Positions 1-11,389 of a DNA stretch of 64,000 bases are shown here, in pieces (position 1 is the stretch's first letter; every line of letters starts with the position of its first letter). The notes below the pieces were generated by a model. It was not told the DNA's origin. It did no database searches and saw only the letters and a list, made by a program, of their open reading frames with translations. Origin of the DNA: Tuctoria greenei (lineage: Eukaryota > Streptophyta > Magnoliopsida > Poales > Poaceae); the NCBI GenBank assembly GCA_036927565.1, contig JAYESD010000009.1, forward strand, positions 156,758,929 through 156,822,928, read 5' to 3'. The translations under genes were made by a program, and so were the position numbers.

Positions 1-1201
1 TGAGCCGACAGGGGAAATTCCGGTGAGGGAACCTTCGACATCATCTCCGGAGGTTGAGGTCCCCTCGGCGAGGCCTTGCTCGGCGACAGTGGAGGTTGAG
101 GAGCTTTCTGAGGGTGGCCCTAGTGCTGCAGGACCACAGGGGACCACGCTTATAGCATGGGACCCTATTTTTGTTCTTGAAGACCCCCTGGAGCCGGCAG
201 AGATGACCTCGGCAGGTCCCAAGCCTATTCCCTTGGCATTGTCTATTGACAATGCCTGCTCGAGCCTCCGTCAAGTCCAGCTCGCCTTCGACCACGACAG
301 TAAGGTCCTTGAAGAAGCGCACCACACCTTGAGGCGTTGGCGCAAAAGGCTTCACTTCGAGACCAAGCTGGCGCATATGAGGCTTGCTGACAAAAAGGAG
401 TGGTAGAGAAGGAGAAGGACCGGATGGAATATTGGGGCAAGCTGTTGGATGAAAGGGAGGCCTCCATCAGGGCCCTCGACGCTAAGTCTCGGGAGATTCT
501 TGAGCATGCAGGAAAAGTAATGATGCTACTAATGAATGTCAAGACAGCCTCAATACATCAAATGAGATTCTCCTGAAGCGCCGAGCGGACCTCGATGAGA
601 GGGAAGAGAAACTCCTGGAGATGTAGGAGGATCTCATGAAGATGGAGGAGGAGCTCGCCCAGAAACTATCTCTGGTAGAGAAAAACTTGGCTGATTGCAC
701 AAAAAATCTTGATTTGCGGTGCAAGGAAGAGGAAGAGAAGTATTGGAAGCTGGGGCGGGAGCTCTCTAAAAGAGAAGCTGATGTTCGGAGCTTGCGGCGG
801 CCAGAAGGTCACTGTAGGAGCTGCGGAGCTTGAGGGCAACTGAGTCTCAGCAGGTGTGGGATTTTCTGGGGCATGCGGACAGAGCTTTGGTGTTGCTTGG
901 ATTCAGCCTAGTACATCCGGAGAACCCAGCACCGGAGCTGGACAAGACACTAGTTGCACTTGGCTCTGCTAGCAGCAAACTCGACGCGATGAGTGATGTC
1001 ATCGTTGAACAGCTGGAGACGGAGGGGAAATATGTGGCCAAGAACGGCGGTGAATATGTTCTGGCATGTTACAAGAGCCGAGACCCCTAACTTTCTCTAG
1101 ATCCGATCTTCGAAGCACCCATTGCCGAAGAGGAGGATGTCGTCAGGGCTAGCGTCCAAGAAGCCGCTGGGAAGGTTGCCTCGTTTTTTCGCAGGACTTA
1201 G
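1..1201 (+). pseudogene. Antisense accessory gene of element A, C-terminal part
   Basis: Tail of the long gene that this Tat-like family carries opposite to pol. It aligns with the end of the element B copy: a segment with the motif WDPIF, a Glu/Lys-rich coiled-coil stretch (about 400-830), then a C-terminal block containing VWDFLGHADRA, DVIVEQLETEGK and the ending VASFFRR before a TAG at 1199-1201. Frameshifts near 405, 540 and 830 and a stop at 1088 break it. The N-terminal domain and the intron lie outside the window. The function of the product is unknown. Confidence 0.7.
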
Positions 1202-2689
1202 GGCCTCCAATAGCTAGGACCTTTTCCTTTTGCCTTTTGCTATAGTTCTCATTTTGTAATCCAGTACTTCGGGTGAATGAAATCCACTCTTTGCATGAAT
1301 AAATTCAATTTTATGTTTGTCTTCAATGCATTGCCCTTTATCTTATTGGCCCCCTGGTAGATGTACACAATTTAATTGTGAACATGTACCAAAAGGTTTG
1401 ACAATGTTTTGATGACTTGAACACTTTGTGACATCGACGGCGGGCCCCCTGGGAGGTGTCGGAGCTTGATAGGTCTGACAGCGCCCACTATCAACGCATA
1501 AGACATCGACGGCGGGCACCCTGGGGCTGTCAGAGCTTGGTAGGTCCGATGGCACCCACTGTCAACGCGTAAAACATCAATGGCGGGCCCTCTGGGGTTG
1601 TCGGAGCTTCCCGACTTCGATGATATCCCCCATTAATCGTAGAATATGTCGACAGTGAATTCCCTCGGGTGGTTTCGCCATCTTCACTTGAATTTCCATT
1701 ATGATTCACATCGACGGTGGGTCCCCATGAGAGTTGTCGGAGCTTGTTATCTCTGACGGTGCCCACTTTCAACGTCTGAAACGTCGACGGCGGGCCCCCT
1801 TGGGGGATGTCGGAGTTTTAGTAGCTCCGACATTGTCCACCATCGTCATGAGTTTTCATTTTTCCTACGCATCAAAGACAAGAAAAACCGTAAAATTCGT
1901 CCTCTCGTCTATAACTCTTTTTGTGACTTATTATTCTTATTTGAATTTTAGATCCGAAGAAACTCGATATGATAACAAGTACATTGATGTAATTTTTCCA
2001 GATCCGAATGCCTTTAGGACCCGCCCTACTGAGGCCTGCCGAAATGTAGGTAGAATGGCGTACTTAGGGTGCTGGACCAGGCTAAGTCGATAGCACACTT
2101 CGGACCTGTGTTGGCTTGGCATTCAGGCGACTAAACCGTCTAGCAATGCTAAGATCTGAAAAAAACCACAATATAACTTGTACAACGTATGAGTAACTTG
2201 GACTAAAGGTAAAAAAGAATGGCACACAATGAGGAAAAGGGTAATAAAAGAAATTGAGCCTGTACAAAATTAATGCACGTGGAGTCTGCTTTCACACAAT
2301 AATGTCTTTCATTATAGGTCCGTATTACAGGGGAGACAACGATACACTTAGGGTACTGAACCAGGCTAAGTGTGATATACATCTTGTACTAACCCAGGGC
2401 AGGTAGCTATACTTTTAGTGCGGTGACTGTGTAAAGTGTTGCTTGAACTTCTTGGACCCTCCCGGAGGGGTCCGGATGTTCTCCCAGAGGACCTACCCGA
2501 CTCTGTGTATGGACTTTATAATTTACATTGCATGTAATTACAGACTCACCTCCATGATACTAAGCGTAACACTTACGGAGGTGCTCGATGTTCCAAGAAT
2601 TAGGAAGCGGGGTCCCATCCTTAGTTGTCAAGCGAACACATCCAGGACGGGATACTTTGATCACTCGAAAGTGACTTTCCTAACTGGAG
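1202..2689. other. Non-coding stretch of element A between antisense gene and pol
   Basis: No supportable gene. It holds the 3' flank of the antisense gene (a possible plus-strand polyadenylation region with AATAAA-like sequence near 1296), a roughly 71-bp tandem array (1431-1850), and two copies of a short motif that begins ACTTAG and ends CTAAGT (2062-2087 and 2346-2371). The same order recurs in element B at about 8589-9605 and 11171-11390, so this is family structure. Confidence 0.6.
1431..1850. repeat. Degenerate tandem repeat, unit about 71 bp
   Basis: About five diverged units, beginning near 1431, 1502, 1572, 1708 and 1780. Each contains the core ACATCGACGGCGGGC followed by a block ending GTCGGAGCTT and a segment like GCCCACTRTCAACG. 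A longer spacer separates the third and fourth units. Element B keeps only traces of the array near 8800-8935, so copy number varies between family members. Confidence 0.75.
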
Positions 2690-4262
2690 GAAAGTTTGTT
2701 CATCCCTTCACGAGTTAGTATCCTCTGCAACACCAGATCGCCTTCCTCGAGCTGTCGGTTGCGCACATGCCTTTGATGATAGTGCCGGAGTGTCTGGCGA
2801 TAACATGCATTCCGAACAGCTGCTTGGCACCTTCTCTCATCGACGAGGTCAAGGTCTTCATGCTGGAGCTGGTCCTGCACGACTTCGTCAAAGGTCCGGA
2901 CCCGGAGTGACCCCATGGTGATCTCCGGAGGAAGGACTACTTCAGCTCCGTACACTAGAAAGAATGGTATCTCTCCAGTAGATCGGTTAGGTGTTGTCCT
3001 GCTTGCCCATAGTGCGAACGGAAGCTCCTCGATCCAGTTGGTTTCGTGTTTCTTCAGGCGCTCATATGTGCGCGTCTTGAGTCCTTTCAATATTTATGCA
3101 TTTGCTCTCTCGGCTTGGCCATTACTTGTCGGGTGAGCTACTGATGCGTAGCTGACTTGAATGTTGGGGTCTTACAATACTCTTGGAATGTTGCACTTGT
3201 AAATTGGGTTCCATTGTCAGTGATGACTTTGTTCAGAACTCCAAATCTGCAGACTATGGACTTAAAGAACTTGATAGATGATTGTTTATTGATAGTCACA
3301 ACTGGAGTTGCTTCCAGCCACTTGTTGAACTTGTCGATGGCAACATATAGGAACCTGTAACCTCCGATAGGTTTTGGGAAAGGTCCCAAAATGTCCATGC
3401 CCCACATAGCGAATGGCCATGTAGGAGCTATCATCTGCAGTGACTGAGCTGGAGTATGAATATGTTTTGTGTGGAACTGACACGCTTCACACTTTTTCAC
3501 CAACTCAGCTACATCATGGAGTGTTGTAGGCCAGTAAAATCCATGTCAAAAGATTTTTCCGACCAGCGTGCGGGAAGACGCGTGGTTCCCACACTCGCAT
3601 CCATGGATCTCCGCGAGGAGCTTGCGACCTTCTTACCTTGTAATGCACCGCACTAGGATGCCATTGGCACCGTGCTGATAGAGATCCCCCTCTACCAACG
3701 TGTATCTTTTAGTCAACCTAACGATCCAGTCATCGGATGCACCGTCTTCAGGAAGGACATTGTCTTTCAAGTAGCTCCAGATCTCCGAGATCCATGCATC
3801 AGAGCTAATTTGAGCTTTTGAGTCTTGCGTGTTGGGTTGCTCGGAGCTTCCTGCAGCACCTACGGCTCTTGGTGGACGCCATGGTAACAGGGCCACCAGG
3901 ACTGCCAGCTTCGAGGTGCTGGTCTCGCCCCCTTCACTTAGTTCGGCAGGCTGAGCGGTTGATCTTGACAATCTCTAGACAAAAACTCCGTCAGGAGCCG
4001 GATCTCCAGTTGAAACCTTCATCAAGAGTTCGTCAGCTTCTGCTTTGTTGGGACGATGGACATGGCAGAGGTCCAGGACGTGGAAGTCCTTCTGGAGCTT
4101 CTGTACTTTAAGGAGATAAGCAATGAGGTGAGGGTTGTTGCAGCTGCATTCGCCTTTGACTTGCTTAATGATTAGCTGCGAGTCACCCTTCACTAGCATC
4201 TGCTTGACGCCATAAGATAGCACCACCTTGAGCCCATAGATGAGAGCTTCATACTCCGCCAT
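2690..4262 (-). pseudogene. Element A pol 3' part: RNase H end and integrase
   Basis: Read right to left from 4262. It starts with the RNase H segment AEYEALIYGLK (4262-3975), then a linker (3971-3633), then integrase (about 3640-2690). Integrase motifs visible are CEACQFH of the zinc-binding domain, WGMDILGPF with the first catalytic Asp, and ITDNGTQF with the second. The frame is broken near 3975, 3633 and 3138. The upstream half of RNase H continues at 18037 on the other side of element B. Confidence 0.85.
4258..4262. repeat. Target-site duplication of element B, left copy (GCCAT)
   Basis: GCCAT directly precedes the LTR start TGTCGAAGTG and is repeated at 18032-18036 right after the far LTR end ATCGACA. 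Deleting the element and one copy gives sequence collinear with 12930-12960 of element B. Confidence 0.95.
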
Positions 4263-4699
4263 TGTCGAAGTGTGGAATACGACACTTCCCCCAGACCCGT
4301 TGAGAAACAGCCCGCAGAGGTTCTTTAATGATTAGGGGACTCAAGATCAAAATCAAGATGGTGACCTCAGAGATTTATGTGGTTCGGGCATCCTGAGCGT
4401 AACACCCTACTCCATGGGGTTGGTGTAATTGTATTGAGTGAGTTCGCTATGGTCTGGTTGCGATAGCTTGGATCTGACCCCTGATATCCGTGCGGTGCAG
4501 CCCTTTTATAATTCTAAGGACTGACTGTTACAAAGTTGGCCTGGCCCGACAGGTGGCCCTGGCGTGCTTAATGTCTTAATACATCATCTAAAGAGTGTTA
4601 AGTACAATTGATAGTGTGGTAACGTGCTTTCATGGCAGCGTTACCACTATTATCTGTACATTGATCGTGTAATATGGTATTAATGATATATTATCAAAC
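4263..4699 (-). repeat. Element B 3' LTR, truncated
   Basis: Aligns with the first 430 bp or so of the LTR at 17182-18031, starting TGTCGAAGTGTGGAATACGA. Similarity stops after TTATCAAAC near 4699; the distal half of the LTR and a little adjoining internal sequence are deleted. The block ACACCCTACTCCA and a CCCTTTTATA box are visible. Confidence 0.88.
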
Positions 4700-6546
4700 C
4701 CTGTTCTCGCTTCCCGCGCTTCAATTTTCAAAAAGTTCTCTGATGCACCGATAGAGTAGCAGTTCAGGGGTGAACCTTCGACACGTGGCTTGTCATGAAT
4801 ACGGTAGATGAGATCTTTGAGTGCGGATCTCGCGCAATTGAAGGTCGCCGGTTCCCAATACGAAAACCGTATGAGTTCTATGCGCCCTGTTAGAGCGCCG
4901 ACTTTGGGTTTCCCACCGCTCATCATGGCAGCGGTTGGCCTTGGGTGAAGACCTCGATCTCTTCGTTGGGGTGGCCCCAGGCTCACTCGCCATTGACGGG
5001 GTAGATTTTGGAAAAGTACTCTTGATCTCATTGCGGTTTCCATCCAAGCGTCGCAGAGGCTTACTTAAGAAGGAAAGTGTGCACGGGTTGAGGACTCTTT
5101 ACACCTTCGATCATTTTTGCGCACAGAGCCTCCCAAACTCCGCCTTACTTTCCATCTTCTGCTCTGCTTTGTTGCGATGGAGTTGGGTCTCCCCAAGAGC
5201 TGCTTCAAGAGTGATGATGATCTGAAGAAGGTCCAGACCTACATGGGGTGGTCCAACGACTCCTTCAACCATCTGGTCCGCGTTGGCAAGCTCCCGTTCA
5301 AGAAGAAGCGCAACAGCGACATGGTGTACTTCTCTGCGTACGCCATGGTGGGGTTGATCCCACCTTTCTCAACTTTCCTTTTGATGTTACTGGACTTCTA
5401 TGGTCTGTAGCTGTACCACCTTAGCCCTCATTCTCTTCTTCTTGTGTCAACATTTGTCCACTTCAGCGAGATGTGGGTGGGTATTCCCCCCTGCGTCGAG
5501 CTCTTCCGCACTTTCTTCACCGTTCACACCACCGGAAAGGGGTCCGAATTTCTTGGCTTCTACTATTTTGTGAAGCGCAAGAAATGTCCCTTCAAATACT
5601 TGAGGTTGTTTCCTTCAGGCAAGTGGGACGACTGGAAGAAAGATTGGATCATAGTCACGGCAGAGGAGCACGAGAAGTTGGAGCTGCCCGAAGGTCTCCC
5701 AAATGTTGACACGGACACATGGAGTGTGGTTCTGGTGCTGTCAGAGGCCTTCAATCCTGCCTTGACAGGTGGAGTGACCCCCCAGATGGTCTTCTGCAAT
5801 TTCCTGGTCAACAGGTGGGCTCCGCTGAAGAAGATGGAGAAGCTTGCGTGGGCCCTCAACAGCATGATGGATGAAGACCGGATTGAAATCGGTCTGAAAT
5901 CCAATTTTGAGGGCGCAACTTTGGAGCTTCATCTCAAGAAGTTCCAGCATGGAATTGACGTCGAAGGCGACGACTTAATTCCGCCGGCGGCTTTTCTCCC
6001 TCTGAACATGGAAGCGCAGTTTAGCAGGGAGCTCCGGAGGAGTATGTCGGCGCTTGACGATCTTGGTGAGGTGGAGAGGCTTCCTACCGCTAGATTGACG
6101 ATCCTCGGAGCTTCCGAGGGTGGTCCTGCCATTCCCCGAGCCAAAGGATTGAAGACATCGGAAAAGGCAAGGGCAAAGAGCCAGCTGAGCCTTCCAGCCG
6201 GAAGAGGAAATTGAAGCACGCTGACGGGAGGTCCGTCAGGCCTGCTCCTTCCACGACGGATGCTTCCCCCCAGAGGGGGAGGTCTTCTACTACTACTCCT
6301 GCTTCGGTACAAACGTCTTCGAGAGGCGTAAGCTCCGGGCAGTCGACTCCGGTTGCAGCGCCGGTTAGAGGTTTCAAATTTGGGGGGTTCTTCCCAGCGA
6401 AGGGAAGCCCCCGCCGAAAGAACTCCAGCGGCCGCGAGTGCCCCTCAACCGAGGTCCAAAGCAGTTGTCTCACCAGATTTGGTGGGCTCTATCTCCAAGC
6501 CTCAAAAGAAGAGGTTCCGAGGCGACTGGGGTGGTAGCATCCCTAG

Positions 6547-6616
6547 GTAAGCGTTGATTGCTAGTGTTAATCTTGTTTTGTATGTGTATATGATATTCTC
6601 TTCCCTTTATTTCCAG
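6547..6616 (+). other. Conserved intron of the antisense accessory gene
   Basis: 70-nt AT-rich stretch with donor CTAG|GTAAGC and acceptor TTTCCAG|GG at the junction between the basic C-terminal end of exon 1 and the Glu/Val-rich exon 2. Copy 3 has an intron at the same place (62650-62727, GTAATT...CTGCAG). Two diverged copies with splice sites in the same position argue for a real intron on the plus strand. Confidence 0.75.
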
Positions 6617-6859
6617 GGTGTCGAAGAAAGGACCCAAAGCTTCAACGCCTGTTGCAACGGTTGAGGTTGCTCCTGCTGAAGCTCCAGCTTCGATTGTTGA
6701 GCCTCCTGGTCAAGTGGAGGTGGAAGCCGCGGCAGCTCCGACGCCAGCTGTCGTCAGCCTAGACTCGGAGTCCTCGCCTGAAGCTCCTGTGGTAGTGCTG
6801 GACTGCAGGAGGGAAGTTGAAGAGGTGCCCCTGGTGGCAGAGGCTGATGCTTCAGCACT

Positions 6860-7130
6860 GACGACACTAGAAGTTCAGCCTTCTGAAGTTGCCGAAGCCC
6901 TGGTTGTTGAGCTAGAGGTAGCTGAAGCCCTGGCTGTTGAGCCGGAGATCGTCGAGGCTCTGTCCCTTGTGCTAGAAATGGTTGAAGATCCAGTGGCAGA
7001 GCCCGATGTTGTAGAGGGTCCCGCTACTGAGCCGGAGGAGGTCGGAGGTCCGGCAATTGTGTCGGAGGTGGTTGAATGTCCGGCGGCTGTGCTGGAGGTA
7101 GTCATTGTGCCTTGGCCCGAACCAGTGGAG
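6860..7130 (+). repeat. Degenerate 11-12-codon Glu/Val/Pro repeat in the antisense gene
   Basis: Repeated peptide units of the type (V/A)EPExVEAPA, for example EVAEALAVEPEIVEAL. The copy 3 gene has the same kind of array at about 62960-63260 with a different unit number. Low-complexity acidic linker between the N-terminal domain and the coiled coil. Confidence 0.7.
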
Positions 7131-8588
7131 GTCGAGGCCCCAGTTGAAGCTACTACTGCTGCTCCAGAAGTGGTGGTCCCGGAGGTATCAATACTGGAGC
7201 CAGAGCAACTCATAGGGCTGACGATAGGTCCTTCAGCATCGGAGCCGTCGACCTAGAAGTGGTGCCTTCACCTACTCCAGAGGCGGAAGTTCCCCCCCCT
7301 TCCCGTGGGTTCTTCTGCTGCCACTAAAGGGCTCCAGGAGAGCGGTCCCAGCACCGCAGGAGTACCGGGGACCACTATTGTAGAGTGGGACCCCATTTTT
7401 GTTATAGAGAACCCGCTTGAGCCTGCGGAAATGATCCCGGAAGGCCCAGAACCTATCCCTCTGGCCGTTGCCTATAGACAATGCCTGCTCAAGCCTTCGA
7501 CGGGTCCAACTAGCCTTTAACCATGAAATCAAAGCTTTGGAGGAGGAGCGCAACACCTTAAGGCGTTGGCGCAACAGACTCCATTTTGAGACCAAGCTGG
7601 CTCAGACAAGGCTGACTGACCAGAAGGAGTAGATAAAAGGGGAGAAGGTCTGGTTGGAGTACTGGGACAAATTAATGGAGGAGAAGGAGATCGCCATTCG
7701 GGCGCTCGATGCTAACTCCAGAGAAATTCTGGAGCAAGCCAAAGAGAGACTTGACGCTGCTGACGAGCGTTATGAAAAGCTTGCAGAGTTGAACGAAACT
7801 CTCATGAAGCATCGAGCAGACCTAGAGGCGAGGGAGGAAAAACTCCTCGGGCAGCAGGAGGATGTGGTGAGGCGGGAAGCGGAGGTCACCCAGAAGTTGG
7901 ATCGTGAGAAAAAATTGGCAGATCGCAGCAAAAAGCTGGATCAATGGAAGGAAGAAGAGAGGAAGAAGAGCTGGAATGTGGGGCAAGAGCTCTTGAAAAA
8001 GAGTCTGATATTGCCGCTAGGGAGGAGAAATTCAAGGGCAGAGAGAAAAACCTTGTTGAGAGGTGGAACCGCATCCACCTCCAGGAGACGCAACTGGCCA
8101 ACCAGGAGAAGCAAGTCGCTGAGGTCAAGCAGCAACATGCCAAGCTGGCTGAGCGACTTGCTCGTGAAAGCTCGGAGCTTACAGCCGCCCGGAGGTCACT
8201 AGAGGAGCTGCGGAGCTTGAAGGAGACCGAAGCTATTCAAGTATGGGACTTCCTTGGACGAGCGAATGACGCGCTGACACCGCTGGATTTTAGTCCAGTA
8301 CGTCTGGACAACCTAGAGCTGGATCTCGACCGAGCGCTGGTGGCCCTCAATTGTGCTGGTGGCAAACTTGATGCGATGGGTGACGTCATCGCGGATCAGC
8401 TGGAGACAGAGGGAAAAACTCTGGCTACTAATGTCGTAGAATATGTGCTGACGTGTTATGTAAGCCGAGATCCCCAATTCCCACTGGATCTGGTGCTCGA
8501 AGGTCTCGTCGTTGAGGAGGAAGATGCCTCCAAAGCCAGCGTACAAGAGGTTGCCCAAAAAGTAGCTTCGTTCTTCCGCAGGTCTTAG

Positions 8589-9605
8589 GTCTCCCAGTAG
8601 CTTGGACTTTTCTTTTTTTGTCCCTTGTAATCTCAATTTTGTAATCCAGTTCTTCTGATTAATGAAATGCTCCTTTTTGCCTTGAATTTTACTTTGTCTT
8701 CAATATACTATGTCGTGTCTTGTTGGCCCCCTGATACATGTGTACAGTTGAGGTGTGTACATATACCAAAGGTTATGACAGTATATTGAAGTCTTCAATT
8801 TTGAAGCATCGAAGACAGGCCCCCTGGAATGGTCGGAGCTTGGTAGCTCTGGTGTCAACATATTGGATGTCGATTGCAGACCTATCTTGGGAGATGTCGA
8901 AGCTTAGTAGCTCCGGTGTTGTCCATCGTCACTATGAATTTTTTCTTTTCCTACACATTAAAGGCTAGAGAAAAAGTAAAATCCATCCACTTGCATATAA
9001 ATTGGTTGTGACTTATTGTTCTTATTTGAACTTTTAGATTCGAGGAAACTCAATATGATAACAAGCGTTTTGATAGAATCTTCTTAGATCCACGTGCCTT
9101 TTTAGTACTCACCCTACTGAGGCATGTCGGGGTGTAGGTAGAGTGGCGTACTTAGGGTGCAAGACCAGGCTAAGTCGATAGCACACTCCGGACCTAGGTT
9201 GGCTTGGCGTTCAGGCAAGTAGACTATGTAACGGTGTTAAGATCCAAAAAGACTATCAATAAGGCTTGTAATGCATATGAGTTACTTGGAACAAAATTCA
9301 AAAAGAGTTGCACAACTTCATTATAGACAAGTAGGGTGAAAATAATTTATTATATTGAGCCTTTTACAAAAAGTAAATGCACGTGGAGTTTGCCTTCACA
9401 CAACAATACTTTTCATTATAGGTCCGGGTTACAGGGGAGACAAGGACACACTTAGGGTGCTGGACCAAGCTAAGTGTGATATACATCTTGTGCTAGACCA
9501 GAGCAAGTAGTTACACTTTTACTACTGTGATTGTGTCAAGTGTTACTTGAACTTTCCAGACCCTCTCGGAGGGGTCCGGATGTTCTCCCGAAGGACTTGC
9601 TCGAT
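8589..9605. other. Non-coding stretch of element B between antisense gene and solo LTR
   Basis: No supportable gene. Homologous to 1202-2480 of element A: traces of the tandem array (8800-8935), and the ACTTAG...CTAAGT motif at 9150-9175 and 9450-9475. The stretch resumes at 11171-11390 beyond the solo LTR. Confidence 0.6.
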
Positions 9606-11170
9606 TGTAAGACCTATGTGTGTTGAATACATTGGCTTGTAGTGAATACACATGCTTTGACGATAAAAGTTTTGAATATCACCAAAACACCTTTTTATCA
9701 AGGTCCGACTAGTTTTGTAAGCTCCGACGCTAGGTTCTACTAGCTTTTGTTAGTTCCGACTCTAGGTCCAGAACTTGACCGCAGTGCTTCTGCTTTTCAT
9801 TTGCAATGTTTCGTACTTGCTTTACATTGTTGGAAAGATTGCTTAGTATTCATTTACTAAGTTTTTGGTGTGTTTTGGTTGATATGGATGATATCGTGTT
9901 ACTGTGGTTTTGCAACATGCTTATGTGAGGTTCTCACGTAAGGTGTTGTGTTCGGAACTAACTTGAGTCAAGTTGAGGACTTGGGCTCGTATGGATTGGT
10001 TGTTTATTCATGTGCAGGTGTTGCTTGAGTTCAAGACATGGCTGGTGACGGGATTCATTGGACTAGTCTCAGGGAGAAGATGAGGTTCGAACAACCAAAT
10101 TCAGGAGGAATTGTGGTTGAGCTGATCAGGAGGTTGGTAGCATGATTACATCAAGAACAATGCATGTGAAGGTATCGTGGATGTCATTGGAAGATGTTTG
10201 CACGTGTGCAAGGAGTGCATTGACGTGGCTGCATGGTTCCGAGATGTGATGAAGATATGTGAACATAAAGAGTTGGTCGGAAAGGTCCAACCGACTAGGT
10301 TATGGACTCAGGCTGCGGCTGAGTCGGGTTTGACTCAAATATGGAAAGATTTGAGTTGGTTATGATAGGATTTCATGTGAGTCACGAATTTGAGTTGTTT
10401 AGGAATGTGGGATATGTTCCTAAGGTGTTTGGAAGTCTTAAGATTGCTTCTATATGCGTATAGAAGAATCCTAAACAGTTATGGAAAGTTACGATTCGTG
10501 AACAGAGTAGGATTAGGTTCCTGATTTGAGTTGAGTTGGCTTTCGAGCTGGTTATATAAGCAAGGGAGCCCAAAGATCGTGGTAGATGACTTTGGGGCTG
10601 TTCCTCTTGTGTTCTATTAAATAAAATTCGTAGTTTGAAGGAACTTTCATGCCTTGTTCGTCCGACTTGTTCCAGACAAGTTTTACTCGTCGAGTCTCTG
10701 GACAGCACTACCTTTTGTTGGTGGTTTTATCATAACTCGAGTTTTACAGATCCAATTGAAGTGATTCTTTTTGGGTTGTCTTCACAACCTTATTATCTAT
10801 CATCTGCGAAAATTTCACGGTCATTGGATTTGTTATTTATGATATACACGAGTTTCTTTGCAGCGTTCCAGAACTGTTTTTTTCTCGGGTAGGGCAGATT
10901 GACCTTTGTTTGATCTTTCGATCATAACTTGAGTTTTTCTCGACGGATTTGAGTGATTCTTGTTGTGTTGTCTTCGTGACTTGATTATCTCTGATATCTA
11001 TCACTTTTGTCATGGTGAAACACGTCTAGATTAGTCTCACACACGATTTCTTTAACAGATCGTTTTTCTGCCGAAGGGGTTGGGGTTTAATTGTTTCCCC
11101 TGCGTATGATTTTTAAATCTACCATTCACCCCCCCCTTTGGTAGATTTTCACGTGCTCTTCGATCCTACA
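9606..11170 (+). mobile_element. Solo LTR, SIRE/Maximus-like copia
   Basis: 1565-bp insertion with 5' TGTAAGACC and 3' GATCCTACA, absent from the collinear place in element A (near 2505). The flanks TCGAT and TCGAC agree at four of five bases, as an old target duplication would. The C-run followed by TTTGGTAGATTTTCACG near the end is typical of SIRE-type LTR ends. There is an internal imperfect repeat (about 10727-10800 and 10918-10995, each with GAGTTTT, GTGATTCTT and GATTATCT-like blocks). No internal coding region remains, so it probably arose by LTR-LTR recombination. A 5' TG and 3' CA read the same on either strand; the C-run places the LTR 3' end at the right. Confidence 0.8.
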
Positions 11171-11389
11171 TCGACTCTGTATAATGACTCTATAACATGC
11201 ATTGTGTGTAATTACAGACTCACCCCCGTGATTCTAAGCATAAAACTTACGGAGGTGCTCGATGTTCCAAGGATTAGAGAGTGGGATCCCATCCTCAGTC
11301 GCCAAGCGAATGCATCCTGGTCGGGATACTTTAATGACTCAGAATGAACCCTCCCAGCTGGGAGAAAGTTTGTTCATCCCTTCACGGGT

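Larger units (their letters stand above)
5177..8588 (+). pseudogene. Antisense spliced accessory gene of element B (gypsy-type Transposase_28-like domain)
   Basis: Gene on the strand opposite pol. Exon 1 runs from ATG 5177 to about 6546. Its product contains a segment with MVYFSAYAMVGLIPPF, FVHFSEMWVGIPP and FYYFVKRKKCPFKY, resembling the plant domain Pfam calls 'putative gypsy type transposon' (Transposase_28); I recognise this from memory. The intron is 6547-6616 (GTAAG...TTTCCAG). Exon 2 codes for a Glu/Val/Pro repeat region, a coiled coil (about 7540-8150) and a conserved C-terminal block ending VASFFRRS. The upstream sequence is conserved in copy 3 (CTTACTTAAGAAGGAAAG). It is broken by TAG at 5408 (CAG in copy 3) and by frameshifts near 6210, 7256 and 8000. 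The function is unknown; the coiled coil suggests a self-associating protein. Confidence 0.75.
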
